Source: an uncultured Opitutia bacterium (lineage in GTDB: Bacteria; Verrucomicrobiota; Verrucomicrobiae; Opitutales; UBA953). From it: 11,990 bases of DNA. Location of the stretch: NCBI GenBank assembly GCA_903859115.1, contig CAIOLH010000254.1, positions 1 to 11,990 on the forward strand. The letters run 5' to 3'. The notes beneath the pieces were generated by a model that ran no database searches, was not told where the DNA came from, and saw only the letters and a program-made list of their open reading frames with translations. Made by a program: the position numbers and the translations under genes. Below, in pieces: positions 1 through 7,096 of the stretch. Each line of letters begins with the position of its first letter. The first letter of the stretch is position 1.

Positions 1-74
1 GTCATTTATACTTTTACCGAGTCAACCCCTTAATGCTTGCGACTATGCGGTCCATCGACTTCCTAAATGCCCTA

Positions 75-959
75 ATGAGTAAGGATTCCTTAAAATTAAT
101 GATAGGACTGCCCAAAGGTAGCCTCGAGGAGGCCACCCTACAGCTTTTTGGTCGGGCCGGCTTTCCGGTGTCCAAAAGTAGCCGTTCTTATCGCCCTTCT
201 TTCGACGACAGCACCTTGGACGGACGTTTCATCCGCGCCCAAGAAGTGGCTCGTTACGTGGAACATGGTTTCTTTGATTGCGGTTTAACCGGTCAAGACT
301 GGGTCCAGGAAAACACCGCGGACGTCGTAGAGGTTTGCGAACTGATCTACAGTCGTGCCTCCGCTCAGAAATCTCGCTGGGTACTTTGTGTTCCCGAAGC
401 CTCTGCTATTAAAAAAGTTCAAGATTTAGAAGGTAAGACCGTCGCCACTGAACTGGTCGAGACAACCCGTCGCTGGTTCAAAAAGAACGGCGTCAATTGT
501 ACGATTGAATTCTCTTGGGGTGCGACCGAGGTAAAAGTTCCTGAATTGGCTGATGCGATTGTCGATATCACCGAAACAGGTTCTTCGCTCATCGCTAATA
601 AATTAAGAATCGTAGATACACTTCTCTCCACTACTACCGTTCTTATCGCTAATAAGAAAGCATGGGCGGATCCGGATAAACGCGCTAAAATTGAGACCAT
701 TGCTCTGATGCTCAAAGGTGCCTTAGCCGCACAACACATGGTGGGATTAAAATTTAATTTACCGCGCAAAGCACTCGACGCCGTTTCCGCAGCGCTGCCA
801 GCCTTAAGAAATCCTACCATCTCAACCCTCACTAATCCTGATTGGGTCGCCGTGGAAACGATTATTGATTCTAAGCAAGCTCGTGACTTTATCCCGACGC
901 TAAAAGCTCAAGGCGCGGAAGGTATCGTCGAGTATCCTATTAATAAATTAGTCTATTAA
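75..959 (+). CDS. hisG: ATP phosphoribosyltransferase, long form (HisG)
   Basis: Catalyses the first, committed step of histidine synthesis, joining ATP and PRPP to give phosphoribosyl-ATP in the cytoplasm. From the ATG at 75 the protein has 294 residues. It begins with the family signature [10 protein letters not shown], has the phosphate-binding segment DITETGSSL in the middle, and ends with an ACT-like regulatory domain finishing [12 protein letters not shown]. The C-terminal domain makes it the long form, which normally needs no HisZ partner and is feedback-inhibited by histidine. The start is uncertain: the frame is open to the left edge, and ATG codons at 33 and 45 would add 14 or 10 residues. 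I chose 75 because family members usually start a few residues before LPKGS. None of the starts has a Shine-Dalgarno sequence, but the ATG at 33 overlaps a TAA in another frame (TAATG), which leaves that start possible. aguB follows after 7 bases, so the two are probably cotranscribed. Confidence 0.95.
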   Translation: MSKDSLKLMIGLPKGSLEEATLQLFGRAGFPVSKSSRSYRPSFDDSTLDGRFIRAQEVARYVEHGFFDCGLTGQDWVQENTADVVEVCELIYSRASAQKSRWVLCVPEASAIKKVQDLEGKTVATELVETTRRWFKKNGVNCTIEFSWGATEVKVPELADAIVDITETGSSLIANKLRIVDTLLSTTTVLIANKKAWADPDKRAKIETIALMLKGALAAQHMVGLKFNLPRKALDAVSAALPALRNPTISTLTNPDWVAVETIIDSKQARDFIPTLKAQGAEGIVEYPINKLVY

Positions 960-966
960 TCTATTC

Positions 967-1836
967 ATGGCCGACTCTGTCCGCATTGGACTTATCCAAT
1001 TAACCGCTGAGGAAACTCCAGCGGATAATGTTCGTAAAACGATTCCACGGATTGAGGAAGCGGCGGCAAAAGGTGCTAAAATTATTGGTCTGCAAGAAAT
1101 GTTCACGACTAAGTATTTTTGCATCCAACAAGATCCGAAGAATTTTAATTTAGCTGAACCTATCGAGACGGGACCGTCTGTAACAGCCTTAGCCTCAGTG
1201 GCGAAAAAATTAGGCGTCGTCATCATTGCTCCACTCTTTGAAGCACGTGGCAGCGAAGTTTATCACAACACCGCTGCCGTCATCGATGCGGACGGAACAG
1301 TGATGGGGAAATATCGCAAGATGCACATCCCTCAGGATCCAGGTTTTGAAGAGAAATTTTATTTCACCCCGGGAGATCTCGGATTCCGTTCTTGGAAAAC
1401 CGCCCACGGAAATATTGGTGTCTTAATTTGTTGGGATCAATGGTACCCCGAGGCTGCAAGACTGACCGCCCTGAGTGGCGCTGATATTTTATTTTATCCG
1501 ACTGCTATCGGCTGGCTCCCTGAAGAAAAAGCCAGCTTAGGCGCTGCTCAACATACTGCTTGGGAAACGGTGCAACGCGGACATGGTGTAGCTAATGGTT
1601 GTTATGTCGCCGCGACCAACCGTGTTGGCCAAGAGGGTAACACTCAATTCTGGGGACAAAGTTTTGTTTCTAATCCTTACGGCGAAATCATTGCCCGCGC
1701 TTCGGTTGATAAAGAAGAAATTCTGTTGGCCGATTGTGATATGAAAAAACAAAAGGAGTTTAGGAGAATCTGGCCCTTCTTCCGCGATCGCCGCATTGAC
1801 GCCTATACTGATTTAACACGTCGTCTCCGCGATTAA
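967..1836 (+). CDS. aguB: N-carbamoylputrescine amidohydrolase (AguB)
   Basis: A carbon-nitrogen (nitrilase-superfamily) hydrolase of 289 residues, the usual length for the family. It hydrolyses N-carbamoylputrescine to putrescine, CO2 and ammonia, the last step of the agmatine route to putrescine. The catalytic triad is visible: Glu44 in GLQEMF, Lys118 in YRKMHIP and Cys155 in LICWDQWYPE. The segment after the Cys (DQWYPEAARL) and the stretch WETVQRGHGVANGCYVAATNR match the AguB subgroup rather than generic nitrilases. The specificity call is strengthened by the agmatine deiminase gene, which begins 3 bases after this stop. The start ATG at 967 lies 7 bases after hisG with no Shine-Dalgarno match, so translation may depend on coupling. 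No arginine decarboxylase gene is visible in the window, so agmatine must come from elsewhere. Confidence 0.95.
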   Translation: MADSVRIGLIQLTAEETPADNVRKTIPRIEEAAAKGAKIIGLQEMFTTKYFCIQQDPKNFNLAEPIETGPSVTALASVAKKLGVVIIAPLFEARGSEVYHNTAAVIDADGTVMGKYRKMHIPQDPGFEEKFYFTPGDLGFRSWKTAHGNIGVLICWDQWYPEAARLTALSGADILFYPTAIGWLPEEKASLGAAQHTAWETVQRGHGVANGCYVAATNRVGQEGNTQFWGQSFVSNPYGEIIARASVDKEEILLADCDMKKQKEFRRIWPFFRDRRIDAYTDLTRRLRD

Positions 1837-1839
1837 CGC

Positions 1840-2871
1840 ATGTCGCTTTCTCCGCGAAAATTAGGTTTCCGCATGCCGGCGGAGTGGGAAAAACAGAGCG
1901 CCACCTGGCTCTCTTGGCCCTCCAATCAAAAACTCTGGCCCGGACACTATCATCTCGTCCCCGCAAAGTTTGCAGAATTTGCAGCGGCTATTTCTAAATT
2001 TCAACCGGTTAAAATTAATGCTTCAGGTAAATTAAAAGCCGAAGCTGAAAAATTGTTAAAGGAAGCTCGTGCGGATTTATCCGTCATTGAATTAGTAGAT
2101 ATTGCGACGGATGACGTTTGGTGTCGCGACCACGGTCCTATCTTTATTAAGAACGATCAAACAGGTGAGCTCGCGATTACTGATTGGGAATTTCACGGTT
2201 GGGGTGGAAAATTTGAAGCGTCTCTCGATAATCAAGTTCCCAAAAAAATTGCTAAACACCTTGGACTAAAATGCTTTAGCTTCGCTTTTGAATTAGAAGG
2301 TGGAGGTATCGAAGTTACGGGCGACGGTCGCTTACTCACCACCGAAGCCGTACAAAATAATCCCAATCGTGCCGAAGGCAGAAACGATGCCGAGTTTCAC
2401 CAAGCCATCAAAGAGGGATTATCAATTGATGAAATTCTTTGGATTGGGGAAGGCCTCGATAATGATGATACCGATGGGCACATTGATAACTTAGCGCGTT
2501 TCATTAGTCCTCAATCAATCATTGCAGCAACGGAACAAAATTCCAGTTCTCCTAATTTTCATCGCCTCCAAAAAAATCTCGAGCGTTTAGGCCAGATGAA
2601 AACAAAAGCGGGATCGAAGTTTGATGTCATTCCCCTGCCCTTACCTGAACCCATTCATTTGGCGGGTCGCGATCTTCCACCGAGTCATGCAAATTTCTTG
2701 ATCGTCAATGATGGTGTTTTAGTGCCGCTATACGGACAAAAATCAGACGACGTCGCGATGGGAATATTACAGGACTGTTTCCCTAAACATAAAATGGTAG
2801 GCATTGATTGTCGGGTACTACTGATTGAAGGCGGCGCACTTCACTGCTTAAGCCAACAGCAACCTGCTTAG
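1840..2871 (+). CDS. aguA: Agmatine deiminase (AguA)
   Basis: Agmatine deiminase, also called agmatine iminohydrolase, of the peptidyl-arginine-deiminase-like family. It converts agmatine to N-carbamoylputrescine and ammonia, the substrate of the AguB encoded just upstream. The 343 residues start with the family signature MPAEWEKQSATWLSWP (12-27). Next come DDVWCRDHGPIF (91-102), EGGGIEVTGDG (153-163) with the likely catalytic Glu153, DTDGHIDNL with His214 and Asp216, and the C-terminal GGALHCLSQQQP with the nucleophile Cys336. All expected catalytic residues are present and the length is close to the family norm. The stop TAG at 2869-2871 overlaps, on the other strand, the TAA stop of the small Cys-rich protein at 2868-3017, so the two genes converge with no terminator between them. 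The start ATG is 3 bases after aguB and lacks an obvious ribosome binding site. Confidence 0.96.
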   Translation: MSLSPRKLGFRMPAEWEKQSATWLSWPSNQKLWPGHYHLVPAKFAEFAAAISKFQPVKINASGKLKAEAEKLLKEARADLSVIELVDIATDDVWCRDHGPIFIKNDQTGELAITDWEFHGWGGKFEASLDNQVPKKIAKHLGLKCFSFAFELEGGGIEVTGDGRLLTTEAVQNNPNRAEGRNDAEFHQAIKEGLSIDEILWIGEGLDNDDTDGHIDNLARFISPQSIIAATEQNSSSPNFHRLQKNLERLGQMKTKAGSKFDVIPLPLPEPIHLAGRDLPPSHANFLIVNDGVLVPLYGQKSDDVAMGILQDCFPKHKMVGIDCRVLLIEGGALHCLSQQQPA

Positions 2872-3017
2872 TTTTTAGGCTTAAGTTTGTCGCCACACCC
2901 ACAGCCACCCGCACATTTTCCTGCGCGTTGGTTCTTAAATTTTTTGACGGCACGGTTAATCAACCAACCTAAAGCTGAGCCAACTAAAAAAGAGATGATG
3001 ATTAACTCGAAATTCAT
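2868..3017 (-). CDS. FeoB-associated Cys-rich small membrane protein
   Basis: A 49-residue protein read on the minus strand from ATG (3015-3017) to TAA (2868-2870), short enough to be missed by automatic calling. It starts MNFELIIISFLVGSALGWLI, one membrane helix (about residues 4-20), then has a basic stretch (NRAVKKFKNQRAGK) and a Cys-Gly cluster CAGGCGCG, ending DKLKPKN. A helix, basic linker and CxxxCxC-like cluster directly after feoB is the layout of the FeoB-associated Cys-rich membrane family, sometimes called FeoC-like though unrelated in fold to enterobacterial FeoC. Its ATG overlaps the feoB TGA (3014-3016) as ATGA, so it is probably translated by coupling. Its stop overlaps the convergent aguA stop by 4 bases. 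A role in iron handling next to FeoB is inferred from position and cysteines; the biochemical role of this family is not settled as far as I know. Confidence 0.88.
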   Translation of the reverse strand: MNFELIIISFLVGSALGWLINRAVKKFKNQRAGKCAGGCGCGDKLKPKN

Positions 3018-5161
3018 GTGAGTCTAATGACTACTTGATAGACGACCACAGCCATGACCCAAGCTAGGATTGTCATATAGAAGAATGATATAGCGGCCCA
3101 CTTCCAGCCGCCGGTTTCTTGAGCAAGCGTCGCAATGGTCGGACCACATTGAGAACACAATGCGAAGAAAACCATCAGGGCTAATACAGCCGCCAGAGAA
3201 AATATCGGTGTTGATTTTCTTGGTCCATCCATCCACTTCGCATCCTGCATCGCGGATCGTAAATGTTGAGAGTCCGCTTCCGCTCCTTTGCCGATAGAAT
3301 AAGTAACGCCTAACGTGGAAACAATCACTTCGCGGGCCGGGAAACTCGCCAAGACGCCGACAGTGATTTTCCAATCAAACCCACACGGGTCAAAAACGGG
3401 TTGGACGGCTTTTCCAAATCGACCCATCCAAGATTGCTCAATCATTGCAGCCTGGGTGCGGGCTTGGAGTTCGTTGGCTGTCAGTGTTGGCTCTGATACT
3501 TTAATTTTCTCAGCCATCTGAGCATCGCGCGGGAAATAACAGAGTGCCCAAATAATAATCGTAATTGCAAAGATAACTGTGCCGGCTTTCGAAATAAATT
3601 CGGCAGCGTTTTGCCACATCCGCCAAATCACATCACGAGGCTTGGGCATCTGGTAGCGCGGTAACTCTAAAACAAACGGCTGCGGTTTTACTTTTAAAAT
3701 AAAGCGCGTCAGCACGAACGCCGTGGGTACCGCAAAAATTAAACCCACACAATGCATGCCTACCATAACAACCGATTCCCATCCTGGGCCGTACAGAGGT
3801 CCAATAAAGGCAGCGCACATTAAGGCATAAATCGGGAAGCGAGCGGAGCAGCTCATAAACGGCACCGCAAAGGCTGTCGCTAGACGCGCCTTAGGATCTT
3901 CGATGGTGCGCGTGGATAATAATCCAGGAATAGCACACGCGTAACCCGACAACAGTGGGACGAAACTTTTTCCGTTAAGCCCGCACCAACTAAACATCCG
4001 ATCCATAATAAAGGCGGCCCGCGCCATGTATCCGCTGTCTTCTAAAATTCCTACGAATAAAAATAATATTAATATCTGGGGAAGAAATACCAAGAACGCA
4101 CCGACCCCAGCAATAATACCATCGGTGACTAAACTTTGTAGCATAGGAGTATTTACTAAGGCCGGAGCAACAATGGCCTTTAGATAATCAACACCCGACT
4201 GAATCCACTGCATCGGAAATTTTGCCAACCAAAATACTGAAGCAAATAGACCGAGCATAATCCCAGTAAATAAAACCGGCCCCATCACTCGGTGTAATAG
4301 CACCTTGTCGAGAGCGGCAGCGTTACCTTGTCTTTCCGTATTACCCACCACGACACCTTCTAAAACTTTTTTAAGATGAGCGTAATGTATTAATGGTTCC
4401 GCCGCTAAGGGATTATAGCCTGCTGCGCGTACTTGATCACGCGCTTGTCGAATGACTATGTCGCGCTGAGGTGATAACCATCCCAATCGATTACTCGTGT
4501 GACCATTCGAACTGAATAAAATTCTTTGCGCATCGGCTGATGAAGGTGCCTTACCCGTATCCTTCTCAATTGTTTGCACAATCATGTTGAGTGCAGACTC
4601 AACCTGGCTTGGCCAAGTTAACCGTGTCATCTTAGTCTTTTTATTTAAAACTTCAGCGATGGCCCGTCTTACCGAAGCGATACCTTCACCCTTCCACGCC
4701 GATGTGAGAACCACGGGCACGCCGCCTAAGCGTTGTGATAAAAGATTCGTATCTATTTTTAATCCCTGCTCATGGGCTATGTCGGCCTGATTTAAAACCA
4801 AAGCCAACGGCAAATTTAGTTCGGCTAACTGCGATGCTAAAAATAAATTTCTGAGAATGTTCGTGGCGTCTAAAACGATTACAATAGCATCCGGTTGTTG
4901 GCTTCCTTCCAGTGATCCGAGTAAAACATCCGTAACAACTTGTTCATCGGGCGAAGCTGCGGCAAGTGAGTATAATCCGGGCAAGTCGACCAATTCGACT
5001 TTTAATCCATCACCACAATCACATCGACCAGACTTTCGTGCGACCGTCACTCCAGGATAATTTCCAACCTTCTGGCGAAGACCGGTCAGCGCATTAAATA
5101 AAGTGGACTTACCCGTGTTTGGATTTCCAACCAGAGCGACACTGATTTCTTTAGCGCTCAT
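3014..5161 (-). CDS. feoB: Ferrous iron transporter FeoB
   Basis: Inner-membrane Fe(II) uptake protein with an N-terminal GTPase domain and a C-terminal membrane part, 715 residues from the ATG at 5161. GTPase motifs: G1 GNPNTGKST (12-20), the G2 region VGNYPGVTVA (32-41, Thr39), G3 DLPG (59-62) and G4 NQAD (123-126). The membrane region begins around GPVLFTGIMLGLFASVFWLA and contains the two Gate-type repeats with LEDSGYMARAAFIMDR, SGYACAIPG, FMSCSARFPIY and ASFPAREVIVSTLG, all typical of FeoB. The frame extends to 5191, but the ATG at 5161 fits the family start (MSAKEISVALVGNPN) and overlaps the feoA TGA as ATGA. The stop likewise overlaps the downstream small gene by ATGA. The gene therefore sits in the middle of a tightly coupled three-gene iron operon driven by the promoter upstream of feoA. 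Confidence 0.97.
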   Translation of the reverse strand: MSAKEISVALVGNPNTGKSTLFNALTGLRQKVGNYPGVTVARKSGRCDCGDGLKVELVDLPGLYSLAAASPDEQVVTDVLLGSLEGSQQPDAIVIVLDATNILRNLFLASQLAELNLPLALVLNQADIAHEQGLKIDTNLLSQRLGGVPVVLTSAWKGEGIASVRRAIAEVLNKKTKMTRLTWPSQVESALNMIVQTIEKDTGKAPSSADAQRILFSSNGHTSNRLGWLSPQRDIVIRQARDQVRAAGYNPLAAEPLIHYAHLKKVLEGVVVGNTERQGNAAALDKVLLHRVMGPVLFTGIMLGLFASVFWLAKFPMQWIQSGVDYLKAIVAPALVNTPMLQSLVTDGIIAGVGAFLVFLPQILILFLFVGILEDSGYMARAAFIMDRMFSWCGLNGKSFVPLLSGYACAIPGLLSTRTIEDPKARLATAFAVPFMSCSARFPIYALMCAAFIGPLYGPGWESVVMVGMHCVGLIFAVPTAFVLTRFILKVKPQPFVLELPRYQMPKPRDVIWRMWQNAAEFISKAGTVIFAITIIIWALCYFPRDAQMAEKIKVSEPTLTANELQARTQAAMIEQSWMGRFGKAVQPVFDPCGFDWKITVGVLASFPAREVIVSTLGVTYSIGKGAEADSQHLRSAMQDAKWMDGPRKSTPIFSLAAVLALMVFFALCSQCGPTIATLAQETGGWKWAAISFFYMTILAWVMAVVVYQVVIRLT

Positions 5162-5421
5162 GGATTTTTCTTGGGTCGTTGCACGGGACAATCCGCAGCA
5201 ACATCGACGATTAAACTTTCGGCTTCAGCCAATCTCAGACTAACCACCTGACCCCCAAATTCTATGGCCAGCGGATCGCCCAGCGGAGCTCGACGAACTA
5301 ATTTGAGTGCCATACCTGGCAGTAGTCCCAAAGCCATTAGGCGCTGATCCACGGCCCGGTCAGGGTCGAGCGATACCAGCTTGCCGAATTGGCCGGGTAA
5401 TAATTGAGAAAGTGGAGTCAC
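5158..5421 (-). CDS. feoA: Ferrous iron transport protein FeoA
   Basis: A small cytoplasmic SH3-like protein of 87 residues, the usual FeoA size, thought to assist FeoB. The sequence shows the FeoA pattern: LSQLLPGQFGKLVSL near the start, RLMALGLLPGMALKLVRRAPLGDPLAIEFGGQVVSLRLAEAESLIV through the core, then a short tail with a Cys (ADCPVQRP). The start codon is GTG at 5419-5421; no ATG lies close enough in frame to replace it, and the first residues after it already fit the family. There is no convincing Shine-Dalgarno sequence, and the region before the start is occupied by the palindrome at 5427-5443. First gene of the feo operon; its TGA overlaps the feoB ATG. Confidence 0.95.
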   Translation of the reverse strand: MTPLSQLLPGQFGKLVSLDPDRAVDQRLMALGLLPGMALKLVRRAPLGDPLAIEFGGQVVSLRLAEAESLIVDVAADCPVQRPKKNP

Positions 5422-5426
5422 GCTAA

Positions 5427-5443
5427 TTGAGACTGAGTCTCAA
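5427..5443. promoter_or_regulatory. 17-bp palindromic operator, probable Fur-type box
   Basis: The sequence TTGAGACTGAGTCTCAA has two perfect 8-base arms (TTGAGACT and AGTCTCAA) around one central base. The inner TGAGACT-n-AGTCTCA has the 7-1-7 geometry of Fur boxes. It ends 5 bases before the feoA GTG and just downstream of the proposed -10 element, so a bound repressor would cover the transcription start. Iron control by Fur is the natural reading given the operon, but other metal regulators (DtxR/MntR type) use similar symmetric sites. Confidence 0.75.
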
Positions 5444-5444
5444 A

Positions 5445-5473
5445 AAGGTAAACTTTGGGGACTTTATTGTCAA
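5445..5473 (-). promoter_or_regulatory. feoA promoter (-35 and -10)
   Basis: On the minus strand a perfect TTGACA (5468-5473) is followed after 17 bases by TACCTT (5445-5450), a sigma70-type pair with a strong -35 and a moderate -10. The expected transcription start is near 5438, inside the palindrome, giving a leader of only about 17 bases before the GTG. The promoter lies in the 88-base gap after the exonuclease III gene, so feo has its own promoter even though the upstream genes run in the same direction. Confidence 0.65.
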
Positions 5474-5509
5474 TCTCCCACCTAAGATATCCCTTAAAAT
5501 GGTTAATTT

Positions 5510-6277
5510 TTAGAGGTCGGCCTCACATTTAACTGAGACGGGACAATGATCCGACCCTAGAACCTGAGCGTGAATTTCCGGCTTACTCCAGGACAAGTTT
5601 CCTGAGGCAAGGCAGTAATCCAAGCGCCAGCCAATATTACGCTCTCGAATGCCTGGGCGATAACTCCACCAACTGTAGGCCTTTTCTTTAGAAGGGTTAG
5701 CAGATCTAAAAGTATCAACCATGCCCTGGTCGGAAAGAAGTTTTGAAAATGAATTTCGCTCTTCGTCGGTGAATCCAGCGTTCCTTCGATTCTGGGCTGG
5801 ATTTGCTAAATCTATTTCTGCGTGTGCAACGTTTAGGTCACCGCAAACAATCACCGATTTTTTCTTACTTAATTTTGATAAGTATTTTTGAAAATCATCA
5901 TCCCACATTAATCGATAGTCCAAACGTTCTAAATCGCGCTGCGAATTTGGAACATAGGCACTAATCACGTAACAGCTTTTGAACTCGGCAGTAATCACAC
6001 GTCCCTCGCGCGGGTGATTGCCAGGAAAATCATTAGTCACGGCGAGTGGATTGGTTTTCGCTAAAATAGCGGTACCAGAATAACCCTTCTTTTCAGCTTC
6101 GTGCCAAAACTGGTAAGGAAAGTCGAGTCCTAAGGTTTTGGCGATAGCGGCTTCACACTTTGTCTCCTGTAAGCACAGCACATCGGGGGCGTGCTGATGA
6201 ATAAAATCAGTGAGCCCTTTACCATGAGCGGATCTAACACCGTTAACATTCCAGGAATATATTTTTACAGAACTCAC
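5510..6277 (-). CDS. xth: Exodeoxyribonuclease III (AP endonuclease, ExoIII family)
   Basis: A Mg-dependent AP endonuclease and 3'-repair exonuclease of the endonuclease/exonuclease/phosphatase fold, acting in base excision repair. At 255 residues it has normal length. Visible motifs: SWNVNGVRSA with Asn10, LCLQETK with the metal-binding Glu38, AYVPN with Tyr108, GDLNVAH with Asp147 and Asn149, the stretch LDYCLAS, and the terminal GSDHCPVSV with Asp243 and His244. All active-site residues of the family are present. The start is GTG (6275-6277), overlapping the TGA of the upstream membrane-anchored protein gene as GTGA, which suggests coupled translation; no closer ATG exists. Whether it is closer to E. 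coli XthA or to the ExoA type cannot be settled by eye. The gene is probably cotranscribed with guaB and the intervening gene. Confidence 0.93.
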   Translation of the reverse strand: MSSVKIYSWNVNGVRSAHGKGLTDFIHQHAPDVLCLQETKCEAAIAKTLGLDFPYQFWHEAEKKGYSGTAILAKTNPLAVTNDFPGNHPREGRVITAEFKSCYVISAYVPNSQRDLERLDYRLMWDDDFQKYLSKLSKKKSVIVCGDLNVAHAEIDLANPAQNRRNAGFTDEERNSFSKLLSDQGMVDTFRSANPSKEKAYSWWSYRPGIRERNIGWRLDYCLASGNLSWSKPEIHAQVLGSDHCPVSVKCEADL

Positions 6278-7080
6278 TTTTTGGGATTCTTAGTTTTAGT
6301 TTTATCTTTTTCAGAAGTATTAGAGCCCTGAGTAAATAGCGCATTCATTTTATCATCTAGGGAGCGCCCTTTGGTTTCTGTTACAGGTTCTGATGTTTCG
6401 GGCTCCACAAGGGGTTGTGGCTCATTTTTTGTTGATGAGTTTGGCGCGGCTGGCGTGGTGTTTTTAACGGGTGCCACCAGCTTCGGCTTCGCCGGTGGAA
6501 TATAGTTTTCTCCTGGGCGGACATAAGGAGCTAGGGTCTTATTTCCTTGGGTCGCTAAGTCTTTAATTTTTTCGCGAACAAGAATATCGAAGTTTGTTAG
6601 TTTGCTATCGATTTCAAATTTAAGATTTTTTGCTCTCACTTCTAATTTTCCATCTCCGTAAACTTTAGAAAGTTGTAAGACATCGCCAGCGACTAATGGT
6701 AGATCGGCAATTTTCTTGTTTTTCTCTAAGAGCGGAACTGCGGTATTCGCTAAAACTTTTACTGCACTGGGCCAAAAAATAGGGCGCTCATTGATGGCCG
6801 TGTAGTCCAACTGGGGTAAATTAACCGTGGAGTTTTCGATATCTTCAATCACGGGCGCAGGTGCACCTTCATCCTCTTTTATTAATACCGGAGCAGGAGC
6901 TTCATCTTCTTTTTTAAGTGGCGGTAATACGGCGACGGGCGCTGCAATGACTGGGTCGGGTTTTGTATTGTGAGTATTCGCTGGGAGACTGGTTACTACA
7001 AAGGAGAAGGTTGGCTGAGAAACAATCGTCGCCAGCGAGCCGATAGCGACACCCAGTATAAAGATGATGAAATACTTCAT
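6274..7080 (-). CDS. Proline-rich membrane-anchored protein of unknown function
   Basis: I do not recognise a named family. From the ATG at 7080 it has 268 residues: one hydrophobic N-terminal helix (KYFIIFILGVAIGSLATIV, about 2-20) that could be a signal anchor, then a Pro/Ala/Glu-rich linker with a tandem repeat of KEDE-APAPV type (about residues 57-78). A compact central region runs from about 92 to 180 (DYTAINERPIFWPSAVKVL ... GDVLQLSKVYGDGKLEVRA), followed by a second Pro-rich, then Lys/Thr-rich, disordered tail. The central region looks like a small beta-rich domain, perhaps SH3-like, and would lie outside the cytoplasmic membrane. The frame extends to 7119 but that would overlap guaB; the ATG at 7080, 16 bases after the guaB stop, starts just before the hydrophobic helix. 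Its TGA overlaps the exonuclease GTG. Probably real, given its place between two known genes with coupled ends. Confidence 0.8.
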   Translation of the reverse strand: MKYFIIFILGVAIGSLATIVSQPTFSFVVTSLPANTHNTKPDPVIAAPVAVLPPLKKEDEAPAPVLIKEDEGAPAPVIEDIENSTVNLPQLDYTAINERPIFWPSAVKVLANTAVPLLEKNKKIADLPLVAGDVLQLSKVYGDGKLEVRAKNLKFEIDSKLTNFDILVREKIKDLATQGNKTLAPYVRPGENYIPPAKPKLVAPVKNTTPAAPNSSTKNEPQPLVEPETSEPVTETKGRSLDDKMNALFTQGSNTSEKDKTKTKNPKK

Positions 7081-7096
7081 GAGAGAGTTTATTCTC

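Noticed and set aside
419..832. Long minus-strand open frame (137 codons) inside hisG
   Set aside because: It is fully antisense to a well-conserved enzyme, has no recognisable protein features and no ribosome binding site.
3024..3374. Open frame of 116 codons on the minus strand within feoB
   Set aside because: Same strand as feoB but another frame, overlapping the conserved FeoB C-terminal region; the protein looks like an out-of-frame reading.
5474..5509. Possible terminator after the exonuclease III gene
   Set aside because: The minus-strand sequence has AT-rich stretches but no stable stem followed by a T run.
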